Below, in pieces: positions 1 to 6,315 of a DNA stretch of 40,920 nt (positions are counted from its first letter, which is position 1; every line of letters starts with the position of its first letter). The notes under the pieces were generated by a model, which saw only the letters and a program-made list of their open reading frames with translations, was not told the DNA's origin and searched no databases. This stretch comes from Acetobacter sp. (GTDB lineage Bacteria > Pseudomonadota > Alphaproteobacteria > RF32 > CAG-239). A program made the translations under genes and the position numbers. Where the stretch lies: NCBI GenBank assembly GCA_023665325.1, contig JAMPED010000015.1, positions 1-40,920 on the forward strand, in the 5' to 3' direction.

Positions 1-55
1 AATCCCCCCTTCCCCCCGGTTTTTCGGTGGGGGCTTAATCCCGACTGCACCCCCC
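1..55. repeat. 55-bp direct terminal repeat, left copy
   Basis: Bases 1-55 are identical to 40866-40920. The unit is C-rich with a GC-rich hairpin (a run of six C, GG, T5, CGGT, five G), unlike the AT-rich surroundings. A perfect 55-bp overlap equals a common de Bruijn k-mer size, so I read it as the closure overlap of a circular or circularly permuted molecule. A genuine short terminal repeat or a packaging site cannot be excluded. Confidence 0.9.
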
Positions 56-97
56 TTACGCAATATATAATAAAATACTGTGGCGCGCGATATACAG

Positions 98-124
98 GCG
101 CGTATGTATGCGCACGCACGCGCG
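98..124. other. Alternating purine-pyrimidine tract (Z-DNA-prone)
   Basis: 27 consecutive bases alternate R/Y without a break, GC-rich in the second half (GCGCACGCACGCGCG). A matching tract lies at 40724-40746 on the other side of the circular junction. Function unknown. Confidence 0.6.
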
Positions 125-416
125 ATAAGTATAATACAAACGTATAGTAGATACGCAACAATTGGATGTGTACAAGCTAACTCAACTATGTAAACCAATG
201 TAAACGTATAGAATAGGTGTATAAAGCTTGGTACAAGCAAGCGAATATAGATATGTAACAAATTGTAAATATATCAAACCAAAACACTTGAAACTGGAAA
301 CGATATCGTACATAATGAAAGAGTAAGGCGAACCGAGCCGCACACGGTATAAAGAAAAATAGTTCGGTAAACTAACAATACAATGTATACACATACAACC
401 CAAAAGGAAAAACAGA

Positions 417-596
417 ATGATTAGGTGCAACAATTGTTACAAGACTTTTAAAGACGATGACGAACTTTTGTTATTGTGGGATGTTCGCAACGGATACTTT
501 AAAGGATGTCCTAATTGTAAAACTGATAGCTATTTAATGGATATTGGTACAGAAGTACAAAACAAAAAACGTGCAGAAAGGAATGCAGACAAATGA
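417..596 (+). CDS. Small zinc-ribbon protein (59 aa)
   Basis: 59 residues starting MIRCNNCYKTF. Two CxxC pairs (C4-x2-C7 and C31-x2-C34) separated by an acidic/hydrophobic stretch form a compact zinc ribbon; the C-terminus is basic. AGGA lies about 10 nt before the ATG, and the stop overlaps the next start (ATGA at 593-596). It is the first gene of the early cluster, so a small regulatory or nucleic-acid-binding role is plausible, but no family was recognised. Confidence 0.7.
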   Translation: MIRCNNCYKTFKDDDELLLLWDVRNGYFKGCPNCKTDSYLMDIGTEVQNKKRAERNADK

Positions 597-772
597 AGTT
601 AGAACAAACCGCGACAGATAAAGTAATTGAACTTATGAAAACAACATTGATACCAAGAGTGTATGCGCAGCGCGGCATAGTTGGCGCAGCATACTATCTG
701 TGGAGCGAACGTAAGCTAACGTGGGATGAATTCCAAGACGTGCGAAAAGAATATTACAGAAAGGATGTATAA
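593..772 (+). CDS. Hypothetical small protein (59 aa)
   Basis: Starts MKLEQTATDK and ends YYRKDV. No transmembrane segment or metal motif; predicted largely helical with a tryptophan/tyrosine-rich second half. It is translationally coupled to the zinc-ribbon gene by an ATGA overlap and followed 3 nt later by the next gene. Function not recognised. Confidence 0.6.
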   Translation: MKLEQTATDKVIELMKTTLIPRVYAQRGIVGAAYYLWSERKLTWDEFQDVRKEYYRKDV

Positions 773-775
773 AAT

Positions 776-1120
776 ATGAACATAAGAAATGTGAAAAAAA
801 AATTGAGCAAAAGAAGAAAATACTTAGGCGGGTTTGATATTATACGCGCTATTGACGCAAGCGAACTTAAGCACATAGGTATTGCGTACCGTTGTGATAT
901 CCACGACAGAGACACAGGAAACAAGTTCGCCGTATGGGAATTTTTTGATACAAACAATAACAAGGCAATAAAGGATAGGCAAGTACTAAACCATATAAGC
1001 AAGGCGGAAGCTAGAAAAGTATTAGGACAATGTCAAGATATATACAGAAAACTTAGAAAGTTATTCTCTGATGAGCAGATAAAGGAGCTTGAAAGGCAAT
1101 TGAGCGAACTCGGGTATTAA
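776..1120 (+). CDS. Hypothetical protein (114 aa)
   Basis: Lysine/arginine-rich N-terminus (residues 1-16), a mixed alpha/beta middle containing GIAYRCDIHDRDTG, and a C-terminal helix rich in Glu/Lys/Leu that could form a coiled coil. AAGGA lies about 10 nt before the ATG. Part of the early tightly packed cluster. No family recognised; a DNA- or host-protein-binding role would be a guess. Confidence 0.65.
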   Translation: MNIRNVKKKLSKRRKYLGGFDIIRAIDASELKHIGIAYRCDIHDRDTGNKFAVWEFFDTNNNKAIKDRQVLNHISKAEARKVLGQCQDIYRKLRKLFSDEQIKELERQLSELGY

Positions 1121-1148
1121 TTCAAACTTAAGTATGAAAGGATGATTG

Positions 1149-1376
1149 ATGACTAACTACAGACATAGAAACAAATGGCGCTCTCCAAAACGTATGGTTG
1201 ACTTATTGCATTACACTACACAAGACGGCAAGTTATACTTGAACGGGCAACCAGTTATTACTGGTGACATTGATGAGAAGATTAGCTTAGGCTATTCACA
1301 GCGTAGCAAGTACACAACCATAGACAAGGGAACAATGATACAACATATAATACTAGAAAAGGAGATAAGACTATGA
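1149..1376 (+). CDS. Hypothetical basic protein (75 aa)
   Basis: I chose the ATG at 1149, 7 nt after GAAAGGA, over an upstream TTG at 1146. The N-terminus is strongly basic with RHRNKWRSPKR; the middle has a short beta-type stretch LHYTTQDGKLYLNGQPV. The stop overlaps the next ATG (ATGA at 1373-1376). No family recognised. Confidence 0.6.
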   Translation: MTNYRHRNKWRSPKRMVDLLHYTTQDGKLYLNGQPVITGDIDEKISLGYSQRSKYTTIDKGTMIQHIILEKEIRL

Positions 1377-1741
1377 GTAACAAAAAACATCTAATTGAAG
1401 TAGACGCAGATGACCTGCTCGATGTATTGGTTGAGCGCGTTGGCTGCTGGACAAGTGATGAGGATATCATTGAGTTGTATCGCCAGATGTACGCTTGTAG
1501 AATAGATAATGGCTGGTACGATGTCAGACCATTAAACATTATGGACATAGTTGATAATGATTATACTAATTATACAGATATAGTCTATCAACTAGATTTT
1601 CCTGATGATTTCAGTAAGCTCGTGAGCGCTTACAACGCTGGAAACTTCGATGTATCTTGCGAGGAATTCGAGTATATTAGCGCGGGGTATGTGGCTGCAC
1701 TTGACGAAGAAAAGGGTATGGCTTTAGTTGAGATAGCATAA
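1373..1741 (+). CDS. Hypothetical acidic protein (122 aa)
   Basis: Very acidic (many Asp/Glu, few Lys/Arg after residue 6), with three Cys (C25, C42 and C96). GGAG precedes the start at good spacing and the gene is coupled to the one before. Small acidic early phage proteins are often DNA mimics or inhibitors of host proteins, but nothing here identifies a target; that remains a guess. Confidence 0.6.
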   Translation: MSNKKHLIEVDADDLLDVLVERVGCWTSDEDIIELYRQMYACRIDNGWYDVRPLNIMDIVDNDYTNYTDIVYQLDFPDDFSKLVSAYNAGNFDVSCEEFEYISAGYVAALDEEKGMALVEIA

Positions 1742-1850
1742 AAGATAATCCTTAAGAGTTATATAAAATAATCCTATAGAGTGATGTATATCATACAATA
1801 AGATGTTATCATAATAATATAGGCAAAATAAAAAGTATGAAAGGTAAGAT
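1742..1850. other. AT-rich intergenic gap
   Basis: 109 nt between early genes, strongly AT-rich with ATAATATAGG and TATAAAATAATCC sequences resembling -10 boxes. No tandem TTGTWA module fits here and no strong hairpin was seen. A host-type promoter is possible but not demonstrable. Confidence 0.3.
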
Positions 1851-2132
1851 ATGAATATCAGAACAGTTAACAATCGCAGACAAAACATAAGTATATTCGA
1901 ATTGAAAACTTTTATGCGCGACCATCGTGGCACATATATAACCGGTGAAGTTACAGAGCCAAACAAAAGTAATGGCACAGCCAAGAAGAAAGATAAATTA
2001 TACTTAGAGGTGCAAGGCAACTATCGTGCGATAAAGGATTTGCGCACAACTATTCAAACCTACAGACCTAAGGTTGAAGTGCGCTGGTATATGCCAAGCA
2101 AGTTATTAATTAAAACTAAGGAGGTACTTTAA
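1851..2132 (+). CDS. Hypothetical basic protein (93 aa)
   Basis: Starts MNIRTVNNRRQN. Basic throughout, with alternating hydrophobic stretches (GTYITGEVTEP, DKLYLEVQG, KVEVRWYMP) suggesting a small beta-rich fold, conceivably OB-like, though this cannot be settled by eye. AAGG stands about 8 nt before the ATG. The next gene follows after one base. Confidence 0.55.
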   Translation: MNIRTVNNRRQNISIFELKTFMRDHRGTYITGEVTEPNKSNGTAKKKDKLYLEVQGNYRAIKDLRTTIQTYRPKVEVRWYMPSKLLIKTKEVL

Positions 2133-2133
2133 T

Positions 2134-2370
2134 ATGACACTTGAAGATATTATGCACAACTACAGATTTCTACCAAAGAGTAAGAAAGCGTTTAGGGATA
2201 ACCCTAAGATGGTTGATGGCTTACCTGAAAGCGCCACAAAAGCAGGCGCACGTGCGTATGCCAGGTTGATTACTATGCTATATGATGTAGGAAAAGTGAC
2301 AGGCTGTGCGCCTGAAGTCAATAATATTGTGGAAGCTCTAGATGATATAGTAAGCGGAGGTAACTATTAG
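2134..2370 (+). CDS. Hypothetical protein (78 aa)
   Basis: Starts MTLEDIMHNY. Helical and moderately basic in the first half, ending in an acidic stretch. GGAGG lies 8-12 nt upstream, inside the end of the previous gene. No conserved motif recognised. Confidence 0.6.
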   Translation: MTLEDIMHNYRFLPKSKKAFRDNPKMVDGLPESATKAGARAYARLITMLYDVGKVTGCAPEVNNIVEALDDIVSGGNY

Positions 2371-2371
2371 T

Positions 2372-2482
2372 ATGAACGGAATGGAACCTTTTTATTTTCT
2401 AGCAGGGTTTACCTTTATTTATCTAGCGGTAAAGATTGTCGAGGCAGTCTTGATGATAGGTAACTTAATGGCAGGAGTTTAA
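2372..2482 (+). CDS. Single-span membrane microprotein (36 aa)
   Basis: 36 residues starting MNGMEPFYFLAGF and dominated by one hydrophobic helix (about residues 5-32). AGCGGAGG precedes the start by about 11 nt, within the end of the previous gene. Likely inner-membrane; the function is unknown and it could equally be a superinfection-exclusion peptide or a holin accessory. Confidence 0.45.
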   Translation: MNGMEPFYFLAGFTFIYLAVKIVEAVLMIGNLMAGV

Positions 2483-2487
2483 TAACA

Positions 2488-2700
2488 ATGGCAAACACAT
2501 TAGTTGGACGCGCTGGCGTTATATATAAAAACCATATACCTATAGCCTACTTCTATGATGACATAACTCAAGGCGTTGAGAAGTTAGTATTGAGTGAGAG
2601 TGAATTCATATCTTACTGGGACTTCTACGATATAGATGATATGTTTTCATTCCTATACACAATGCAAGTACAATTAGGTTTGGATGAGCTGGAGGTCTGA
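2488..2700 (+). CDS. Hypothetical acidic protein (70 aa)
   Basis: Starts MANTLVGRAG. Rich in Asp, Glu, Tyr and Phe (YFYDDI, SYWDFYDIDDMFSF), negatively charged, no transmembrane span. GGAG lies about 11 nt upstream. Family unknown. Confidence 0.55.
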   Translation: MANTLVGRAGVIYKNHIPIAYFYDDITQGVEKLVLSESEFISYWDFYDIDDMFSFLYTMQVQLGLDELEV

Positions 2701-2703
2701 GTA

Positions 2704-2883
2704 ATGGAAAGCTACAATTGCTTAAAAGATAAGCCTATATGGGACTATAGCGAGCGCGGACTGTTTATGTTTTACTGGTCTGAATGTGGGTGTTGTCCTA
2801 CATTTCACAGGTGTAAGAAACGAAAGCTAATAATACAAGAAGCAAAGAGGAAACGCAATGAACGAGAACGAAACGGCAGGTGA
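2704..2883 (+). CDS. Cys-rich small protein with basic tail (59 aa)
   Basis: Contains a clustered Cys/His motif, SECGCCPTFHRCKK (about residues 26-39), that could bind one metal ion, followed by a very basic helix (KRKLIIQEAKRKRNERERN). GGAGG lies about 10 nt upstream. The 3' end overlaps the next gene by 26 nt in another frame. Nucleic-acid binding would fit but is inference. Confidence 0.55.
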   Translation: MESYNCLKDKPIWDYSERGLFMFYWSECGCCPTFHRCKKRKLIIQEAKRKRNERERNGR

Positions 2884-2995
2884 ACGCCTGCATAGGATAA
2901 TTGAAGAGCGCAATGCTCGAATGCTGCACGACGAACTACGAACAGATGAATTGATTGAACAGCGAATACTAAAAGAATTGGAGGATAGACAGTAA
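2858..2995 (+). CDS. Small charged helical protein (45 aa)
   Basis: Starts MNENETAGERLHR and ends LKELEDRQ; almost entirely charged/leucine heptad-like helix. It begins inside the previous gene, with GAGGAAACGCA just upstream, and its stop overlaps the next ATG (TAATG). No family recognised. Confidence 0.5.
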   Translation: MNENETAGERLHRIIEERNARMLHDELRTDELIEQRILKELEDRQ

Positions 2996-3150
2996 TGAAA
3001 ATCAAAATCTTTGACTCATACAATTATGATAATTATGAGCTACTAGAAATAGCAGTGAACAACTTTATAAATTCCTGTTTCGCTGTTAGGAAGATTATGC
3101 CAGTAGGAACCGAAACCGGTTTGATAATTACAGTAATATACCACGACTAA
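2995..3150 (+). CDS. Small protein, possibly Cse60-like (51 aa)
   Basis: Begins MKIKIFDSYNYDNYELL and ends LIITVIYHD. The pattern (KIKIFDS, an acidic region, a helix with NNFINS, then a C-terminal strand ending in a tyrosine motif) resembles the small sporulation-related Cse60 family often found in Firmicute phages. Resemblance is by eye and weak. GGAGG lies about 9 nt upstream. Confidence 0.5.
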   Translation: MKIKIFDSYNYDNYELLEIAVNNFINSCFAVRKIMPVGTETGLIITVIYHD

Positions 3151-3162
3151 GGAGGCTACATA

Positions 3163-3504
3163 ATGGTTGCAACAATACTAGAAACATTCTCAAAGGATGT
3201 GCAAGTAATCAATGATAAGATTGGAGATAGACCTTGTAACGCTCTATCAATCGAAAAGCCAGACGCGTACAAGGAAATTGAAAACATTCTACTAGAGAAC
3301 GGCGTACCTATTCTAACCAGAGAATGGATGAGCAAGTATAATAACTACGTCGTTTACGACTACGAACCGTTTTGTATAGAGGGGTTTAAACTGAGGTTAG
3401 CTATTGACACCTCAACACCTCAAGCTTTGTTTGCATTGGAACTAATCAATAAGTATTGCAGTGCTGTTGATGAATTGAATGCGAGGTTGACCGGTGTTGT
3501 TTAG
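3163..3504 (+). CDS. Hypothetical protein (113 aa)
   Basis: Starts MVATILETFSKDV. Soluble, mixed alpha/beta, no recognisable motif. A near-perfect AAGGAGG precedes the ATG, so it should be well translated. It is the last substantial gene of the early cluster, before promoter P1. Confidence 0.6.
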   Translation: MVATILETFSKDVQVINDKIGDRPCNALSIEKPDAYKEIENILLENGVPILTREWMSKYNNYVVYDYEPFCIEGFKLRLAIDTSTPQALFALELINKYCSAVDELNARLTGVV

Positions 3505-3571
3505 CTTTGTATCATTCCTTATCTTTCTGCTCTTGTTAATTTATGTTACGATTATAACGGGTAACTGTTAG
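3494..3571 (+). CDS. Hydrophobic membrane microprotein (25 aa, GTG start)
   Basis: A GTG start 7-8 nt after GAGG encodes MLFSFVSFLIFLLLLIYVT followed by IITGNC: one uninterrupted transmembrane helix. It overlaps the end of the previous gene by 11 nt and ends just before the -10 box of P1, immediately upstream of the amidase. The length suits a single-span peptide; a lysis-accessory role is suggested only by position. It could be a chance hydrophobic frame. Confidence 0.35.
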   Translation: MLFSFVSFLIFLLLLIYVTIITGNC

Positions 3572-3595
3572 GAATAAAAAACTTTTGGGTATAAT
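3543..3595 (+). promoter_or_regulatory. Promoter P1 (tandem-box type)
   Basis: Boxes: ATGTTA at 3543-3548, CTGTTA at 3565-3570, and TATAAT at 3590-3595 preceded by GGG. The distal box starts 47 bp before the -10 and the second box ends 19 bp before it, the same geometry as P3 and P4. The predicted transcription start (about 3601-3603) coincides with the amidase ATG at 3602. Confidence 0.65.
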
Positions 3596-3601
3596 AATAT
3601 T

Positions 3602-4078
3602 ATGGTTGATTTACAAATATACAAACCATTAAAATTAAATAAGTCAAAGTTTAAGAAACGTGACCTTAACCTAATAGATTTCTATGTGCTACACCATAGC
3701 GCAGGTCGAGGAGATGTGTATAAGATACAAGCAGAGCATAAAGCTCGCGGGTTTAGCGATATTGGATATCATTTCTATATTACTCGCAAGGGTAATTGTT
3801 ATGAAGGTAGACCTATAGAGTACGTTGGGGCACACTGTAAAGGAAATAATCTGAACACAATAGGGATATGTCTCGAGGGTGACTTTAGAAAAGAAAGCCC
3901 AACAGGGGAGCAGCTAATCGTATGTTGTGCACTAATCGAATACCTAGATGACCGTCTAGAATGTTGCTGTGAGATTGTCAACCATAGAGATTTCTGTGCA
4001 ACGCTATGTCCAGTGGTTGACCTGGCAAACATAATTAGAGAAATGCTGGATGGAGGTGACTATGACGCAGAGGATTAG
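3602..4078 (+). CDS. N-acetylmuramoyl-L-alanine amidase (Amidase_2/PGRP), endolysin
   Basis: 158 aa. The catalytic domain fills the protein: VLHHSAG (Zn ligand H31 or H32), GYHFYI (Y57, H58), the substrate strand GICLEGDF, VNHRD (H128) and C136 in the CATLCP motif as third Zn ligand. It cleaves the amide bond between MurNAc and L-Ala in peptidoglycan. There is no separate wall-binding domain, as in T7 lysozyme-type lysins. It has no Shine-Dalgarno sequence, and its ATG sits at the predicted +1 of P1, so it may be translated from a leaderless mRNA. Its early position, far from the tail genes, is unusual for a lysin; adjacent small membrane proteins and the papain-like gene at 4667 may form an early-mapped lysis or entry module. 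Amidase identity is strong; the start is less certain. Confidence 0.9.
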   Translation: MVDLQIYKPLKLNKSKFKKRDLNLIDFYVLHHSAGRGDVYKIQAEHKARGFSDIGYHFYITRKGNCYEGRPIEYVGAHCKGNNLNTIGICLEGDFRKESPTGEQLIVCCALIEYLDDRLECCCEIVNHRDFCATLCPVVDLANIIREMLDGGDYDAED

Positions 4079-4376
4079 AGCTATTAATATTACGGATAGT
4101 GTAATGCCGATGTGTGTAGCAGAGTTTTGTGAGAGATATAAAGTCCCTCAGGTAAAATTAGTTTCGCCACTAGGAGAGACAGCGGTGTTATTGCATTCAG
4201 GAGGTACGTTTCTATTAAGAGGCGACCGCGTCAAATGGTATGCGCATTTCACAGGGAGTTCTATCGTTACCCCTGTGAGTGAAAGCGGACAGTTGACTTT
4301 TGAAGACGCGATACAAAGACTAGTAGATAACAACTGGCGAGTAGAAGTGGAGATTAGCGATGACGACAACGAGTAA
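4062..4376 (+). CDS. Hypothetical protein (104 aa)
   Basis: I chose the ATG at 4062 because GGAGGTGAC lies immediately upstream; an in-frame ATG at 4050 would lack a site. It overlaps the amidase end by 17 nt. The sequence is beta-rich (VKLVSPLGETAVLLHSGGTFLL, VKWYAHFTGSSIV) with an acidic tail SDDDNE. No family recognised. Confidence 0.6.
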   Translation: MTQRIRAINITDSVMPMCVAEFCERYKVPQVKLVSPLGETAVLLHSGGTFLLRGDRVKWYAHFTGSSIVTPVSESGQLTFEDAIQRLVDNNWRVEVEISDDDNE

Positions 4377-4680
4377 AAGAGAACAGCGCAAGTCTGTGCC
4401 CGATGATTTAATCACTGATGAAATGATTACCGAGATAGTTAATATGGTTTTCAATAAGCTAGATGATGTGTACAACCCAAGCCAAAAAAGAATTGTTGAA
4501 ATCCTAATGGGGACAAAACTATCTTACGCAACTATAGCAAGAGTGGTTAAGGAAATACTTCCGCAAGCCAACCCAACAAAGAATAGTATACGAAGTTTAA
4601 TTAATCACATCAAGACACAAGATGAAGTAATGGACGGATTTCTTGAAGAACTGAGGAGGGATATCAATGGAACCGATTAG
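4360..4680 (+). CDS. Putative HTH DNA-binding protein (106 aa)
   Basis: All-helical protein. Residues about 44-90 (PSQKRIVEILMGTKLSYATIA, then RSLINHIK) look like a helix-turn-helix of the kind seen in regulators and small terminase N-termini. It overlaps its neighbours at both ends (17 nt and 14 nt), within the P1 unit. A repressor or small terminase role are both possible; the second is less likely given the distance to TerL. Confidence 0.5.
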   Translation: MTTTSKREQRKSVPDDLITDEMITEIVNMVFNKLDDVYNPSQKRIVEILMGTKLSYATIARVVKEILPQANPTKNSIRSLINHIKTQDEVMDGFLEELRRDINGTD

Positions 4681-5194
4681 CCTAAAAGCATTAAGGAAAA
4701 CAATTGCAACATCAGCATACAAAGACGGATTGTTGTTCTGTTTTGGTAGCTCATTCATTAGTAGATTAATTCAAGCAAAGACAAAACTATATCCCGAAGA
4801 GATTGTACCAAGCCACGTCGCAATGTTATTCAATGGACATATTTATGAGAGCACTAGCGGCTCAGAGAAAGTACGAGGTAAGACTATTCCCGCAGGGGTT
4901 AGGCGCTGGTTGTTGGATGACTTCTATAAGGTCGAACACAAGAAAGAAACTACTTATGTTTACGTGCCTTGCCCTCTCGACGAGGCAACACTAGACGCAC
5001 ATATACATAAGCCATACGGCAAGGACGCGATAGTAGATTATCTGTTGGCGGACAAGTCTAAAGGTAGCGCGAAAGGATTAATATGTAGCCAGTATGCTAA
5101 CCTATGCGCCGGCTATATTGACAGTCCTTGCTGCACACCAGCAGAACTATACAGAACAGTATTGAATGAACTCGGGAGGAATAACAAACAATGA
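4667..5194 (+). CDS. Permuted NlpC/P60 papain-like (YiiX-type) cysteine enzyme
   Basis: 175 aa. The order of motifs is that of circularly permuted papain-like proteins: an N-terminal GLLFCFGSSFISRLIQ segment, catalytic His in PSHVAML (H50), a following strand with HIYES, then catalytic Cys in GLICSQYANLC (C140). Such enzymes act as amidases or peptidases on peptidoglycan stems or on lipid/peptide substrates. There is no signal peptide. It starts inside the previous gene after AGGAGGG. Its neighbour is the amidase, which suggests a second wall- or host-directed hydrolase; the exact substrate is unknown. Confidence 0.7.
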   Translation: MEPISLKALRKTIATSAYKDGLLFCFGSSFISRLIQAKTKLYPEEIVPSHVAMLFNGHIYESTSGSEKVRGKTIPAGVRRWLLDDFYKVEHKKETTYVYVPCPLDEATLDAHIHKPYGKDAIVDYLLADKSKGSAKGLICSQYANLCAGYIDSPCCTPAELYRTVLNELGRNNKQ

Positions 5195-5361
5195 TGTATT
5201 ATAAATTAGATTTGCTACCAGACGGACGACTAGAAGTTGTAGATATGGTAGAGGAGAAAAAGAATAACGATGGTTTTCTGTATGCAACTCAAGAAGAGTA
5301 TGACAGATTGGAACCTAGCAATATTATTAATCAACTAGACTTGAAAGGATTTCTAACCTGA
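5191..5361 (+). CDS. Small hypothetical protein (56 aa)
   Basis: Starts MMYYKLDLLPDGRLEVVDM and contains DGFLYATQEEYDRLEP, a strand-turn-helix pattern common in small phage proteins that pair a beta hairpin with a short helix. GGGAGGA lies about 10 nt upstream, and the start overlaps the stop of the preceding gene. It is the last gene before the stem-loop at 5382-5427. Confidence 0.55.
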   Translation: MMYYKLDLLPDGRLEVVDMVEEKKNNDGFLYATQEEYDRLEPSNIINQLDLKGFLT

Positions 5362-5369
5362 CTTGGACA

Positions 5370-5527
5370 GAGCGTTAATGTGAGTAGTTCGTCTGTTTTA
5401 GACGAGAGAAAGAAACGGACACTACTCTTTTCTTTGAAGTACCTAGAATTTTTACAAAACAAACTAAAACAGTTTAAGTTAATAAATCGGGGTTATCCCC
5501 CTAATCAAATGAAAGGAAGAATAAAAA
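5370..5527 (+). ncRNA. Structured leader E1, related to E2 at 13328-13482
   Basis: The leader of the zinc-ribbon gene shares ordered blocks with the PrimPol leader: stem 3' arm ACGGAC-CTACTC-TTT, CCTA plus ATTTTT with CAAA, CAGTTTA, and GG-TA-CCCCC near the start codon. Here the last block forms GGGG-TTAT-CCCC (5489-5500). Bases in the stem differ between copies in ways that keep pairing. It could be an attenuator, a leader bound by a phage protein, or a duplicated terminator. Boundaries are approximate. Confidence 0.45.
5382..5437 (+). terminator. T1: long bipartite stem-loop with U-rich tail
   Basis: GAGTAGT (5382-5388) pairs with ACTACTC (5421-5427), and GTCTGTTT (5391-5398) pairs with AAACGGAC (5413-5420) with one G-U pair; a 2-nt bulge separates the halves. 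TTTTCTTTG follows. It fits an intrinsic terminator of the P1 unit. An alternative small hairpin CGTCT/AGACG (5390-5404) would disrupt the inner half. The 3' arm closely resembles that of T2. Confidence 0.65.
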
Positions 5528-5890
5528 ATGCCAGACAAAATTAAAGTAACCTGTGATGAATGCGGCAAAGAGTTTGAAGCTGATGAAAAGCTTGTCAATT
5601 GGATGGACTCGAAAGTAGGTAAGCGCACTTGCCCTGATTGTTTCCAAAAGGGTAAGGCTGCTAAGAGTGGCGCAGCTAAAAGCGGTAGCGGTACAGCAAG
5701 TAAAGGAAAATTCGGAAGTCCAGCAACTGACAATAAAACAAGCGCAACGAGTGGTAAGAAACCTATCTCCGCTGATATGTTTAGAAAAGCATTTGACGAA
5801 CTCCGTGCAGAATTCGTAGATGATTACGAAGAGGTTAAAACCTTTATTGGTGGTTGGGTATCAACCCTTGTAATTAATAGAAGCAAGTAG
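5528..5890 (+). CDS. Zinc-ribbon protein with flexible linker (120 aa)
   Basis: An N-terminal zinc ribbon has CDEC (C9, C12) and CPDC (C35, C38). A low-complexity linker of Ala/Ser/Gly/Lys (about residues 42-77) leads to a C-terminal helical domain with FRKAFDELRAEFVDDYEEVK. GAAAGGA precedes the ATG. It is the first gene of the replication module downstream of T1. The architecture suggests a single-stranded DNA-binding or recruitment protein, but I recognise no named family. Confidence 0.65.
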   Translation: MPDKIKVTCDECGKEFEADEKLVNWMDSKVGKRTCPDCFQKGKAAKSGAAKSGSGTASKGKFGSPATDNKTSATSGKKPISADMFRKAFDELRAEFVDDYEEVKTFIGGWVSTLVINRSK

Positions 5891-5901
5891 GATTGCAACT
5901 G

Positions 5902-6060
5902 ATGAATAACATAGATAAGGATTTTCTACCTAACGTTATACAGTTAGATTATGAACTTAAGAGAACGAATGGAAAATTAGATGGCTCACGATATAGAATT
6001 ACTAGAGGAAATGCAAAGATTGCAAGTCCTCGTAAGGACAAACAACCTCCTATTAAGTAG
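5902..6060 (+). CDS. Small hypothetical protein (52 aa), overlapping the next gene
   Basis: Starts MNNIDKDFLPNVIQLDYELK; basic C-terminus ending RKDKQPPIK. AGGA lies about 9 nt upstream. Its last 80 nt overlap the start of the 5981 gene in another frame, so one of the two start assignments may be wrong. The composition is plausible for a real protein, but support is modest. Confidence 0.4.
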   Translation: MNNIDKDFLPNVIQLDYELKRTNGKLDGSRYRITRGNAKIASPRKDKQPPIK

Positions 6061-6304
6061 GTTTATATTAGAACTATCAAGGGTACAACAACAGTTAGAC
6101 TTACCAAAACGTAAAATATTTTTTAAGTTTGAGATACTCAATGAAGAGTATGATGGATTAGTTGCGGAGTTTGGTAAGGATACAGTTGATAAAGCGTTGT
6201 ATAAGTTGGACCGTTTGTTACTAACTAATAAGCAACACTGCCCGAACAATATAACTAAGTACGTTCGAAATCGCATCAAGGGAAATTTAAAACGAAATGA
6301 ATAG
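5981..6304 (+). CDS. Replisome-organizer C-terminal-like protein (107 aa)
   Basis: Residues 1-45 are a leucine-rich helix suited to a coiled coil. Residues about 46-100 (FEILNEEYDGLVAEFGKDTV, then LDRLL, NNITKYVRNRIKG) resemble the short helical module at the C-terminus of Firmicute phage replisome organizers (pattern YxxLxxEYGKxxVDxxIxxLxxYI...NWI). There it is thought to contact DNA or the helicase loader. Ribosome binding site is weak (GGAAA). A role in helicase loading is inferred from that resemblance and from the ATPase gene at 7772. Confidence 0.5.
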   Translation: MAHDIELLEEMQRLQVLVRTNNLLLSRFILELSRVQQQLDLPKRKIFFKFEILNEEYDGLVAEFGKDTVDKALYKLDRLLLTNKQHCPNNITKYVRNRIKGNLKRNE

Positions 6305-6315
6305 GCGTAGCCATT

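Larger units (their letters stand above)
1..416. other. Non-coding left end, part of candidate origin/control region
   Basis: No plausible gene lies here; the minus-strand open frame at 182-433 lacks a ribosome binding site and opposes every other gene. The region holds the C-rich island (1-55), a perfect alternating purine-pyrimidine tract (98-124), a GTGTAC box (168-173), the octamer ATGTAAAC twice within 181-206, and several TATAAT/TATAAA-like sequences (130-135 and around 344). One of these presumably drives the early genes, but none has a clear -35 partner. Confidence 0.6.

Noticed and set aside
182..433. 83-aa minus-strand open frame, plus the other minus-strand frames across the window
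   Set aside because: All lie opposite real + strand genes or in the non-coding ends, lack ribosome binding sites and are composed of low-complexity codons.
4803..4994. Alternative + strand frames inside genes (4803-4994, 18674-18871, 36745-36951)
   Set aside because: They overlap well-supported genes in another frame and have no ribosome binding site or family match.
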